A stretch of 64,000 bases of DNA, from assembly GCA_050874905.1 (NCBI GenBank), contig JBNMLP010000001.1:1-64000 (forward strand), written 5' to 3'. The position numbers and the translations under genes are program-made. The DNA is from NC2004 sp050874905. GTDB lineage: Bacteria > Bacillota > Clostridia > Lachnospirales > Lachnospiraceae. Shown in pieces: positions 48,306-56,516 of the stretch (position 1 is the first letter of the stretch; each line of letters starts with the position of its first letter). The notes under the pieces are model-generated. The model made no database searches, was not told where the DNA came from, and was given only the letters and a program-made list of their open reading frames with translations.

Positions 48306-49544
48306 ATGATGAAGCGGTTAGCAGTAGGGGTTATTACACTGTTATTACTGGCAGGACTGGTAGGATGTGGAAGCAACGATGTGATCGTGGATGTGGTCAC
48401 GAATGATTCGGCAAAAACCAGTGATAAAAGTGCGGACAGTGAAAATGCAGGCAAAGACGAGGAAAAGCAGTCATCAGTACCGGAAACTAATGCAGCAGGA
48501 TTAAAAACACTTGCTAAAAAAGACATCAAAGTAGGTGTTCTCTATATTGGAAGTGCTGCGGACACTTCCGGTTATACCTATGCACATGAACTTGGTATTC
48601 AGGGAATGCAGAGCAACATTGGCTTGTCAGAAGATCAGATCGTGCGAAAGGAAAACATCGATGATAGTGATGAAAAAGCGATCGACAAGGCGTTGAAGGA
48701 ATGTGTGGAAGAGGGCTGCAACATTATCTTTACAACGAGCTGGGGTTATATGGATCTGACGGAGAGCTATGCTGAGAAGTACCCGGATATTTACTTTGCA
48801 CATGGAACAGGCTATAAGAGTAATGGAAAAAACTTTACCAATTACTTTGGACGGATCTATCAGTCCCGGTATCTGTCTGGTATTGTGGCAGGACTGAAAA
48901 CAAAGAGTGACCAGATCGGTTATGTCAGTGCGATGGGAACTGACAACAGCGAGTGTACAGGTGGTGTAGATGCCTTTGCACTGGGTGTAGAGTCTGTCAA
49001 CAAAAATGCAAAGGTGAAGGTTGCGGTTACGAATTCCTGGTATTCCCCGGAGGATGAGAAGGCAGCGGCGAAGGCGTTGGTAGAGGCAGGCTGTGACGTA
49101 TTGGCACAGCATTGTGATACAACTGCTCCGCAGGAGGTATCCGAAGAAAATGGAACGTGGTCGATCGGATATAATTCTGATATGAGCAAGGAAACACCAA
49201 AGGCTACACTGACATCCGTGATCTGGAACTGGAGTGCGTATTATACTTCCTTTGTAAATAGCATTATGGATGGAAGCTACGATGGTTCCAACTACTATGG
49301 TGGTATGCAGGAAAGTCTGGTCAGCCTGACGCCGCTTGCAGATTTCTGTGCGGATGATACGGCTGATAAGGTGGCAGAGGCACAGCAGAAGATCTTATCC
49401 GGTTCCTTTGGGGTATTTGACGGCGCATTAAAAACGAACAAGGGAAAAACGGTTGGAAAGGAAGGGGAGACACTCCCTGACGAAACGATCACAGGAGGAA
49501 TCGACTGGTATTACCATAATGTAGAAGAACTGAATTGGAAATAG
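48306..49544 (+). CDS. BMP-family substrate-binding lipoprotein
   Basis: The 412-aa product has a lipoprotein signal (LLLLAGLVGC, lipobox Cys near residue 20), a Ser/Lys/Glu-rich tether and a Med/BMP periplasmic-binding domain with KVGVLYIGSAADTSGYTYAH, NIIFTTSWGYMD and GTDNSECTGGVDAFALG. Relatives bind nucleosides for ABC importers, but no ABC permease or ATPase is nearby; a chemoreceptor gene follows after 12 bp. Two adjacent ATG codons are possible; GGAGGG lies upstream. Confidence 0.85.
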   Translation: MMKRLAVGVITLLLLAGLVGCGSNDVIVDVVTNDSAKTSDKSADSENAGKDEEKQSSVPETNAAGLKTLAKKDIKVGVLYIGSAADTSGYTYAHELGIQGMQSNIGLSEDQIVRKENIDDSDEKAIDKALKECVEEGCNIIFTTSWGYMDLTESYAEKYPDIYFAHGTGYKSNGKNFTNYFGRIYQSRYLSGIVAGLKTKSDQIGYVSAMGTDNSECTGGVDAFALGVESVNKNAKVKVAVTNSWYSPEDEKAAAKALVEAGCDVLAQHCDTTAPQEVSEENGTWSIGYNSDMSKETPKATLTSVIWNWSAYYTSFVNSIMDGSYDGSNYYGGMQESLVSLTPLADFCADDTADKVAEAQQKILSGSFGVFDGALKTNKGKTVGKEGETLPDETITGGIDWYYHNVEELNWK

Positions 49545-49556
49545 GAGGGATTGTCG

Positions 49557-51272
49557 TTGAAATTATTTAAGAACCTCAAATTACGATACAAGGTGTTGTT
49601 AATGGCAATTCTTCCGGTACTTGCCATGTGCGTGGCAGCACTGGTCATCAATGAAACTGTGATCAAAGATACACTGCTTCAGGAGCGGAAGATGGAACTT
49701 CGGGCAACCGCAGAAGCTGTTGTTGCCGCCTACAACCAGAACAGCGGAGATTATTTTGTAAATGCCAATGGAGATGTCTGGAAGGGAGCATACAATGTTT
49801 CCCTTTCTGAGACATTTATTGATGAGATCGCAGCGAAAACCGGTATGGAAGTTACATTCTTTTACGGAGATCAAAGACTGGTGACCTCTTTAAAGGATAA
49901 GAACGGGACACGTATCACAGGCTCCAAAGCAGGTGAGTTTTTAGTCAAGCATGTTCTTACCGACGGAAATGATGTATTTACGAACCGGGTAAAGGTAGAG
50001 AAAACGATGTACTACGGATATTTTACTCCGGTTCACCAGAATAACAGTGACGAAATCATTGGTATGGTCTTTGCCGGAATGCCTGTCAGTACGGTGTCCA
50101 AAAGTCTGATCATGATCAATCGTGTGTTTGGCATCTGTATTGTAGTCATCCTTGTATTAACGGCTATATTTTGTATCATTGCATCCGGAGAAATATCCGG
50201 GGCGATCCGTGAGAGTATGGGTGTGGTACAGGAGATTGCAAAGGGACATCTTACCGTGTCTATCCGGGAGGCTGCCCTGCAGCGGAAGGATGAAGTGGGA
50301 GAACTGTCGACGAGCACGAAACAGCTTCTGACAGACCTGTCCGGCGTGATCGGTTCCATTTCCGACAATTCCATGAACTTAAATGCTTCTTCTGAGGAGA
50401 TGAGCATGGTCGCTTCCCAGGCACGGGAAGCCATGGATTCCATCAATGAGAATCTGGCAAGCATTTTAAATGGTGCGACACTTCAGACGCAGAATGCCCA
50501 GCATGTTACACAGAGTATCCAGAACATGAACCAGATGCTTCAGACAGCTTCGGATAAAACGGAGCAGCTTGGACAGTCCGCAACGGAAATGATTTCTTCC
50601 AGCCACAAGGTGGAGGATTCGCTTTCTGCATTGGCAGGTTCCAACAAAGAAGTGCTGCAGGCAACCAAAGAGATTGAGGAGCAGACCAGACAGACGGATG
50701 AGTCGGTAGAGAAGATCAAAGCAGCCGTAAATATGATCACGGAGATTGCAGAGGAAACGAACCTGTTAAGCTTAAATGCCAGCATCGAGGCGGCACGGGC
50801 CGGAGAGAGCGGACGAGGCTTTGCCGTGGTGGCACAGCAGATCAGTAAGCTGGCAGAACAGAGCAATGAGGCTTCTAAGGATATTGCGGTCATGGTATCG
50901 ATGCTTGACCAGAATTCAGAGCAGACACTTACGACGATGGAACAGGTACAGCAGGTCATCCATGAACAGTCCGAGCATGTATCTAACACGAAAATTGTAT
51001 TCGATCAGGTAAAACAGGATATTGGATATGTGACCGAGGGAGTAGAAAGCATCCGCAGTACAACCCGTCAGTTAGGGGGAGAAACCGGCGTGATCGCAGA
51101 GGAGATCGAGGCACTGGATGCAGTTGCCGTGGAAAATGAATCCCATGTAAAAGATACCCTTGCATCAGGAAATGAAGTGCTTTCTATTGTGTCCAATGTA
51201 AATCAGATGGCGGTAGAGGTCAGTACCGCAGCCAATGAAATGGCAGATGCGGTAACGATGTTTGATATTTAA
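49557..51272 (+). CDS. Methyl-accepting chemotaxis protein
   Basis: The 571-aa protein has helix 1 (about 10-35), a single-Cache-type ligand domain (to about 185), helix 2 (about 190-213), a HAMP region, and a cytoplasmic signalling domain whose tip reads EETNLLSLNASIEAARAGE. GGAGG lies eight bases before TTG 49557; an in-frame TTG at 49551 is too close to the SD. It follows the BMP lipoprotein gene by 12 bp, suggesting they act in one sensory unit. No other chemotaxis or flagellar gene is in the window. Confidence 0.9.
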   Translation: MKLFKNLKLRYKVLLMAILPVLAMCVAALVINETVIKDTLLQERKMELRATAEAVVAAYNQNSGDYFVNANGDVWKGAYNVSLSETFIDEIAAKTGMEVTFFYGDQRLVTSLKDKNGTRITGSKAGEFLVKHVLTDGNDVFTNRVKVEKTMYYGYFTPVHQNNSDEIIGMVFAGMPVSTVSKSLIMINRVFGICIVVILVLTAIFCIIASGEISGAIRESMGVVQEIAKGHLTVSIREAALQRKDEVGELSTSTKQLLTDLSGVIGSISDNSMNLNASSEEMSMVASQAREAMDSINENLASILNGATLQTQNAQHVTQSIQNMNQMLQTASDKTEQLGQSATEMISSSHKVEDSLSALAGSNKEVLQATKEIEEQTRQTDESVEKIKAAVNMITEIAEETNLLSLNASIEAARAGESGRGFAVVAQQISKLAEQSNEASKDIAVMVSMLDQNSEQTLTTMEQVQQVIHEQSEHVSNTKIVFDQVKQDIGYVTEGVESIRSTTRQLGGETGVIAEEIEALDAVAVENESHVKDTLASGNEVLSIVSNVNQMAVEVSTAANEMADAVTMFDI

Positions 51273-51290
51273 AAGGAATTGTGCTATAAT
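51262..51290 (+). promoter_or_regulatory. Promoter of the Rrf2 gene
   Basis: TTGATA, exactly 17 nt, TATAAT, with TGTGC before the -10 (full TRTGn). The -35 begins inside the last codons of the MCP gene. Confidence 0.88.
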
Positions 51291-51333
51291 ACCTACCAGT
51301 AAAGTATGAAATGAATACGTGGGAGGTGACGCA

Positions 51334-51732
51334 ATGAAAATATCGACGAAGGGCCGCTATGCGCTTAGGATCATGATCGATCTTGCCAAGCAGGATCCGG
51401 AAGTATATACACCACTGAAGGAGATTTCTGCCAGACAGGGGATTTCGATCAAGTATCTGGAGCAGATCGTTCCGTTGCTGACAAGAGCCGGTTACTTAAA
51501 GAGCCTGCGCGGCAATAGTGGAGGATATCGTCTTGCCAAGCTTCCGGCAGAATACAAGGTAGGGGATATTTTACGAACCACGGAAGGAGATCTGGCTCCG
51601 ATCGCCTGTTTAGAAGGGGAGGAGAATGACTGCCCTCGAAAAGATGCCTGTACGACACTGCATTTCTGGGAAGGCTTAAAAACAGTCATCAACGATTATG
51701 TAGACAGTAAAACACTGGCGGATTTTCTGTAG
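51334..51732 (+). CDS. Rrf2-family transcriptional regulator (CymR/IscR type)
   Basis: The 132-aa protein has the Rrf2 winged helix: KISTKGRYALRIMIDLA, recognition helix region ISIKYLEQIVPLL, and SLRGNSGGYRLAK. Three cysteines, Cys92, Cys100 and Cys106, lie in the place of the IscR cluster ligands (92, 98, 104), although the first gap is longer, so Fe-S binding is possible. The adjacent gene makes a sulfur-assimilation enzyme, which fits a CymR-like role. GGGAGGTG sets the start at 51334. Confidence 0.9.
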   Translation: MKISTKGRYALRIMIDLAKQDPEVYTPLKEISARQGISIKYLEQIVPLLTRAGYLKSLRGNSGGYRLAKLPAEYKVGDILRTTEGDLAPIACLEGEENDCPRKDACTTLHFWEGLKTVINDYVDSKTLADFL

Positions 51733-51741
51733 CGGAAAAAC

Positions 51742-51767
51742 TGCAATTTTCGACAAAGATAATTGCA
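51742..51767. promoter_or_regulatory. Palindrome over the metY -35 box
   Basis: TGCAATT-N12-AATTGCA, perfect 7-bp arms. The 3' arm covers the -35 hexamer (TTGCAT at 51763-51768), so a bound dimer would block polymerase. The adjacent Rrf2 protein is the obvious candidate. Confidence 0.55.
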
Positions 51768-51791
51768 TAATAGACCACCATACATTATAAT
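51763..51791 (+). promoter_or_regulatory. Promoter of metY
   Basis: TTGCAT, 17-nt spacer, TATAAT. The predicted start (about 51798) lies in the 5' arm of a terminator-like hairpin. Confidence 0.75.
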
Positions 51792-51794
51792 AAG

Positions 51795-51829
51795 ACGAGA
51801 AGAATTTAGATTCTTCTCGTTATTTTTTT
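51795..51829 (+). terminator. Terminator nested with the metY promoter
   Basis: ACGAGAAGAAT and ATTCTTCTCGT (11 bp) with a TTAG tetraloop, then TATTTTTTT. It stops transcripts from the Rrf2 gene; those starting at the metY promoter would lack part of the 5' arm. Confidence 0.85.
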
Positions 51830-51843
51830 AGGAGGATTTTATC

Positions 51844-53121
51844 ATGAGCGATTACAGATTGGAAACAAAGTGTGTGCAGTCCGGGTATACCCCGAAGAAT
51901 GGAGAGCCTCGGTTTGCGCCGATTGTACAGAGCACTACATTTAAATATGATGATGGAGAGCAGGTAGGAAAGCTTTTTAATCTCGAAAAGGATGGATATT
52001 TTTATTCCCGTCTTGCCAATCCGACGGTGGATGTGGTAGAGAAGAAAATATGCGATCTGGAGGGCGGCGTCGGCGCGATCTGCTGTGCTTCCGGTATGGC
52101 TGCGATCATGCTTGCTATTATGAATATCGTACATGCCGGAGAACATATTATAGCTACAAATGCAATCTATGGCGGCAGTTTCAATCTGTTAAATGTGACG
52201 CTTCCAAAGCTCGGCATTGAGACAACTTTTGTTCCGACTGACATTTCAGAGGAGGAGTTACGAAAGGAAGTCCGGGACAATACCCGGCTGATCTATTCGG
52301 AAACAGTTACCAATCCGGGACTGGAGGTCATTGATCTTTCCATGTTTGCCAAAGTGGCACATGATAACCGGATTCCGTTTTGTGTCGATAACACCTTTGC
52401 AACTCCGGTCAATTGTCGTCCGATTGAATATGGAGCCGATCTGGTGGTACATTCTACCTCAAAATATATGGATGGTCATGCGGTTGCAATGGGGGGCTGT
52501 ATTGTGGATTCCGGCAATTTTGACTGGGAAGCAAGCGGCAAATTTCCAGAATTTACCGAGCCGGACGAGTCGTATCATGGTGTGATCTATACCAAGCAGT
52601 TTGGCAAGGCGGCTTATATTACGAAGGCGCGTACGCAGGTGATGCGTGATACCGGAATGATCATGAGCCCAAACACTGCATTTTTACTGAATTTAGGGCT
52701 GGACACCCTGGCACTTCGGGTACAGCGGCACTGTGAAAATGCGCAGAAGGTGGCAGAGTATCTGGCTGCCAATGACAAGGTGGAGCGTGTATTTTTCCCA
52801 GGGTTAAAGGGAGATACTTACTATGAGATGGCGCAGAAATATATGCCGCACGGTACGTCCGGTGTGGTTTCCTTTATTGTAAAAGGCGGCCGGGAAAAGG
52901 CCATGGATTTTATGGCACAGTTAAAGCTTGCGATGATCTGTGTGCATGTGGCAGATGCCAGAACCTGTATTTTGCATCCGGCGAGTTCTACACACCGTCA
53001 GATGTCAGATGAGCAGTTGAAGGCAGCAGGCATTGAAGGTGGACAGATCAGACTTTCTGTTGGAATTGAGAATGTGGATGATATTATTGCAGATCTGGAA
53101 CAGGGATTTGCAGCAATTTAA
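51844..53121 (+). CDS. metY: O-acetylhomoserine sulfhydrylase (Cys/Met PLP family)
   Basis: This PLP enzyme makes homocysteine (or methionine) from O-acetylhomoserine and sulfide. The 425-aa length, LETKCVQSGYTPKNGEPRF start and YSRLANPTVDVVEKK segment are typical of the sulfhydrylase branch rather than the shorter cystathionine synthases. PLP Lys207 lies in HSTSKYMDGHA. The late TCILHPASSTHRQMS motif is intact. AGGAGG precedes the ATG. The Rrf2 gene and a palindromic site upstream suggest sulfur-dependent control. Methionine gamma-lyase activity cannot be excluded. Confidence 0.9.
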   Translation: MSDYRLETKCVQSGYTPKNGEPRFAPIVQSTTFKYDDGEQVGKLFNLEKDGYFYSRLANPTVDVVEKKICDLEGGVGAICCASGMAAIMLAIMNIVHAGEHIIATNAIYGGSFNLLNVTLPKLGIETTFVPTDISEEELRKEVRDNTRLIYSETVTNPGLEVIDLSMFAKVAHDNRIPFCVDNTFATPVNCRPIEYGADLVVHSTSKYMDGHAVAMGGCIVDSGNFDWEASGKFPEFTEPDESYHGVIYTKQFGKAAYITKARTQVMRDTGMIMSPNTAFLLNLGLDTLALRVQRHCENAQKVAEYLAANDKVERVFFPGLKGDTYYEMAQKYMPHGTSGVVSFIVKGGREKAMDFMAQLKLAMICVHVADARTCILHPASSTHRQMSDEQLKAAGIEGGQIRLSVGIENVDDIIADLEQGFAAI

Positions 53122-53142
53122 ACGAAAAAGGGGAGACAGAAT

Positions 53143-54168
53143 ATGGCAACCATTTATAAATGTCCGCAGTGCGGATCGAATATGCTGTTTGATGCCGTAT
53201 CCGGAATGTTGCAATGTGAGCATTGTGCCTACCAGATCCCGGTAGAGGCTTATCAGGAAAAGGATGAAAAAAGAGAAACAGACGACTTTTCTGAAGGAGG
53301 AGAAAAGCAGTATCACTGCCCGTCTTGTGGTGCGACACTGATCACAGATCAGTATACGGCAGCAACTTCCTGTGCATATTGCGGTTCTCCGAATATTATC
53401 GAGGAACAGGTGGAGGATGATTTAAAACCGGATCTTGTGATTCCTTTTATGGTGGAACGAAAAGAAGCAGAAACCAAATTCCGCAAATGGTGCAGAGGGG
53501 GCTTGTTAACTCCGGCGGACTTTTTAAAAAGCGATGTGTTAAAGGCGAAGCTGCAGGGAATCTATGTTCCGTTCTGGGTATATGATATTCAGACAGATGC
53601 GGCATTATCAGCCAACTGCGAACGGCGCAGTGTCAAACGAAGCGGAAATACAGAGATCACGACGATCTATAAATACCGGGTGGATCGTGCCGGAAAAGCC
53701 TTGTTTGCCAGAATTCCAAGAGATGCGTCTGTTCGTATGGACAATGAAAAGATGGATCTGCTGGAACCATTTGATACCGACAAAGCACAGACTTTTTCTT
53801 CGGCATACTTAAGTGGCTACAGTGCGGAACGGTACAGTGAAACAAAGGATCAGGTATATGTAAGAGCAGAAAAAATTGCCAGTCAGTATGCGATCGATGA
53901 GTTAAAAAATACCATTCACGGTTATGATTCTGTTGTGGTGACCGGTTCGTCTGTGGATGCGGAAGCGAAGGCAATCCGCTACGCGCTCTATCCAGTATGG
54001 CATTATGAATATGAATACAAAGGGAAGCTTTATGAATTTATGCTGAACGGGCAGACCGGAAAAGTAGTTGGAAAACCTCCGGTCAGTATAAAACGGGCTT
54101 TGTTTGTGCTGGCGAGCAGCTTTTTGTCGATCGGATTGCTGACGCTTTCCGTCATGCTATGCATATAG
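53143..54168 (+). CDS. Membrane protein with two zinc ribbons
   Basis: The 341-aa protein opens with two CxxC pairs that form zinc ribbons: Cys7/10/25/28 and Cys59/62/77/80. A mixed alpha/beta region follows (IYVPFWVYDIQTDA, YPVWHYEYEYKGKLYEFMLNGQTG) with a C-terminal helix (about 318-340). Annotation pipelines often call such proteins PriA- or TFIIB-like from the ribbons only; I see no helicase motifs. It lies 12 bp before a TPM-domain gene, a frequent pairing, and may be cytoplasmic with a tail anchor. Function unknown. Confidence 0.72.
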   Translation: MATIYKCPQCGSNMLFDAVSGMLQCEHCAYQIPVEAYQEKDEKRETDDFSEGGEKQYHCPSCGATLITDQYTAATSCAYCGSPNIIEEQVEDDLKPDLVIPFMVERKEAETKFRKWCRGGLLTPADFLKSDVLKAKLQGIYVPFWVYDIQTDAALSANCERRSVKRSGNTEITTIYKYRVDRAGKALFARIPRDASVRMDNEKMDLLEPFDTDKAQTFSSAYLSGYSAERYSETKDQVYVRAEKIASQYAIDELKNTIHGYDSVVVTGSSVDAEAKAIRYALYPVWHYEYEYKGKLYEFMLNGQTGKVVGKPPVSIKRALFVLASSFLSIGLLTLSVMLCI

Positions 54169-54180
54169 GAGGGGAGAAAG

Positions 54181-54996
54181 ATGAAAAGATATTTGATCGT
54201 GATGGGATGTCTTTTGTTGATCGCTGCCGGATTTTTTGGAGCAGCCTACCATAAACGGAGTGCAAGAGGCACAGTAGAAACAGTAAGCACACGAAATAAT
54301 GCAGGCCTGATCGTTACAGAGAACCGTGTGTTTGATCAGGCGGATCTTTTAAGCGACGCAGAAGAACAATCGCTGGAGCGTGACATCAAACAGGTGCGTC
54401 AGAAAAAGAAAACAGATATTGTAATGGTAACAACAAATGATGCAGAAGGAAAGAGCTCTGAAGCGTATGCGGATGATTTTTACGATACACATGACTTTGG
54501 GTATGAGGATTCTCATGGTACAGGCATTTTGTTTTTGATCGATATGGATAATCGCAACATCTGGATCTCCACATCCGGCGCATGCATGAAATATTACACT
54601 TCTGGAAGAATTGATGACGCGATCGACACAGTCTATGATGCGTTAAAGGAAGGACAGTATGCTACGGTGTTTACGGGACTGCTGTCATCCGTGTCAAAAT
54701 ATATGTATGATGATACCGGATTTGACATGGAATATCTAGGCTATGCAGCGATCATTGCGGGTATTCTTGCCGGGCTGGTGCTGCTTTGCCTGGTCGTGAA
54801 CCGTGGTGGCAGTGTAACGGTAAGTTCTGGAAGCTATCTCGTTGGAAGTTCTAAGGATGTTTACCGTCGAAGCGATGTACATTATGATACTGTCGTACAT
54901 AAGCGTAAGATTGAAAACAGTTCCTCCGGTGGCGGTGGAGGAAGTCATCACAGCAGTGGTGGATTCAGCCATGGCGGCGGTGGACGGTCGTTTTAA
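54181..54996 (+). CDS. TPM-domain membrane protein (YgcG-like)
   Basis: The 271-aa protein has an N-terminal helix or signal (about 4-24), a TPM/repair-of-photosystem domain (about 40-165; FDQADLLSDAEEQSLE, YADDFYDTHDFGYE, GTGILFLIDMDNRNIWIS), a second helix (about 180-202) and a Gly/Ser/His-rich tail ending GGGGRSF. TPM domains are linked to membrane protein quality control and to phosphatase or chaperone-like roles; none is proven here. GGAGGGG precedes the ATG. It forms a unit with the zinc-ribbon gene. Confidence 0.83.
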   Translation: MKRYLIVMGCLLLIAAGFFGAAYHKRSARGTVETVSTRNNAGLIVTENRVFDQADLLSDAEEQSLERDIKQVRQKKKTDIVMVTTNDAEGKSSEAYADDFYDTHDFGYEDSHGTGILFLIDMDNRNIWISTSGACMKYYTSGRIDDAIDTVYDALKEGQYATVFTGLLSSVSKYMYDDTGFDMEYLGYAAIIAGILAGLVLLCLVVNRGGSVTVSSGSYLVGSSKDVYRRSDVHYDTVVHKRKIENSSSGGGGGSHHSSGGFSHGGGGRSF

Positions 54997-55006
54997 CTTG
55001 TATATT

Positions 55007-55055
55007 TCCTATTCTTTTTTCTCATACTGTAAGAAAAAAGAATAGGAGATTTTTT
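55007..55055 (+). terminator. Terminator containing the tepA ribosome site
   Basis: Perfect 16-bp stem (55007-55022 with 55032-55047), 9-nt loop, then GATTTTTTT. The only SD for the next gene, AGGAG at 55044-55048, lies in the 3' arm. Confidence 0.9.
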
Positions 55056-55056
55056 T

Positions 55057-55770
55057 ATGAGTGAAAAAGAAGGAAAAGAACAGGCACAGGCGGTCGGCAG
55101 TACCATACGGGAAGAAATTGAAAAATATGGTCAGATCACAATCTATCATAAAGGAGAGGGGGAGCGCACCAAAGCCAATCTTTCGATCATCACGATCATT
55201 GGAGAGATTGAGGGACATGAGTGCCTTTCCCAAAGTACAAAGACCACAAAGTACGAGCATATGCTTCCTCTGCTGGCAGGCATTGAGGAAAATGGCGAGA
55301 TCGACGGCGTTTTGTTTTTGTTAAATACGGTCGGCGGTGATGTGGAGTGTGGCCTTGCAATTGCGGAACTGATCGCATCGCTTAGCAAACCGACGGTGTC
55401 GTTGGTGCTTGGTGGGAGTCATTCCATCGGAGGACCTCTTGCCTGTTCAACAGATTATTCCTTTATTGTGCCAACAGCAACAATGATCCTGCATCCGGTC
55501 CGGATGAGCGGAACGATCATCGGGGCACCCTCTACCTATGAACAGTTTACGAAAATGCAGGAGCGCATCATTGGGTTTATGGCGGGGCACAGCCACGCAT
55601 CAGAAGAACGGCTGCTGGAGCTTACGATGAATACCAAAATGCTGACGAAGGATCTCGGTACGATATTGGTAGGAGAAGAAGCGGTAAAAGAGGGACTGAT
55701 CGATCAGGTGGGAGGCATGAAGGAAGCCTTTCAAAAGATCAATGAAATGTGTGGCTACGGGAAAAATTAG
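55057..55770 (+). CDS. tepA: ClpP-class serine protease TepA-like
   Basis: TepA-type proteins are cytoplasmic ClpP-fold peptidases reported to assist export and to act on signal or leader peptides. The 237-aa product has nucleophile Ser123 in LGGSHSIGGPLA and His146 in MILHPVRM, with the LLNTVGGDVECG strand. Its place just before ftsK, with one small gene between, matches the Bacillus order tepA-spoIIIE. The SD AGGAG lies inside the upstream terminator stem, so translation may depend on melting. It has no promoter that I can see. Confidence 0.85.
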   Translation: MSEKEGKEQAQAVGSTIREEIEKYGQITIYHKGEGERTKANLSIITIIGEIEGHECLSQSTKTTKYEHMLPLLAGIEENGEIDGVLFLLNTVGGDVECGLAIAELIASLSKPTVSLVLGGSHSIGGPLACSTDYSFIVPTATMILHPVRMSGTIIGAPSTYEQFTKMQERIIGFMAGHSHASEERLLELTMNTKMLTKDLGTILVGEEAVKEGLIDQVGGMKEAFQKINEMCGYGKN

Positions 55771-55867
55771 GAAAAAGGCTGGAAAAAGAGAAGAAAAATC
55801 GGTAAAATACCAAACAGGCAGGAATGTTTGTCAGAACTGCCACAATAAAAAAGTAAGGATGAAAGTT

Positions 55868-56431
55868 ATGAAGAAATGGTTTGTAATGATACTGCTTGCT
55901 ACTGTGCTTGCCCTGACCGCCGGGATTGGGACGGCATCTGTGACGCATGCAGAGTATACACAGGAAGAAAAGGAACAGGCGAAGGCATGGCTTTCGGCGC
56001 ATGGATATGCCCCTACCCGGGAAGGGGCAGCACAGGCATATCAGGATTATCTGAATGGAAAGTTTGATGAAGAATTAAAGGATAATCCTGCCCTGCAGCA
56101 GATGGCACCTGCTACAACCGAAGCGGTCACAACAGAAGAAACGACAGAAAAAAAGGAACAGACAGAGGAAGAACCGGCGGCAGAGCAGCAGGAAAGCGAT
56201 GCTTCTTCACAAAAGGCATCTTCTGATACAGGAAACGAGAGCACAGAAGAGAGTACCAGGCAGACAACACAGGCAGCTACAACAGAAGAAAAGACTGTGA
56301 AACAGGAGAACAAACAAAAGAAGTCCAAAAAAGAGGCGGCCAAAGCCCGTCTGGTTGTACCGGGGGTCGGGCTTTTAGTACTGGGGTTGGTTGTGATCTT
56401 CTTTTCCTGGAAACGTAAGCATAGGAGATAG
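55868..56431 (+). CDS. Surface protein with signal peptide, Thr/Glu-rich linker and C-terminal helix
   Basis: The 187-aa product has a signal peptide (about 1-27, cleavage near THA-EY), an extracytoplasmic helical region with YTQEEKEQAKAWLSAHGY and AAQAYQDYLNGKFDEEL, a low-complexity stretch of about 80 residues rich in Thr, Glu and Lys, and a C-terminal helix followed by KRKHRR. It is type I membrane-anchored. I do not recognise the family. Start 55868 fits AAGGATG; ATG 55859 is also in frame. It may belong to the tepA-ftsK region. Confidence 0.68.
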   Translation: MKKWFVMILLATVLALTAGIGTASVTHAEYTQEEKEQAKAWLSAHGYAPTREGAAQAYQDYLNGKFDEELKDNPALQQMAPATTEAVTTEETTEKKEQTEEEPAAEQQESDASSQKASSDTGNESTEESTRQTTQAATTEEKTVKQENKQKKSKKEAAKARLVVPGVGLLVLGLVVIFFSWKRKHRR

Positions 56432-56434
56432 CAC

Positions 56435-56463
56435 TTGTAAAATAAAGGACATTATAGTATGAT
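56435..56463 (+). promoter_or_regulatory. Promoter of ftsK
   Basis: TTGTAA, 17-nt spacer, TATGAT, about 54 bp before the start codon. Confidence 0.6.
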
Positions 56464-56516
56464 AAAAAAGTATGCAAAAAAGAAAGGAACATTAAGAAAG
56501 TAAGCGGGGGTTTGCT

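Noticed and set aside
53143..54168. PriA helicase annotation for the zinc-ribbon protein
   Set aside because: Only the CxxC pairs could suggest this; there are no helicase motifs and the protein has a membrane helix.
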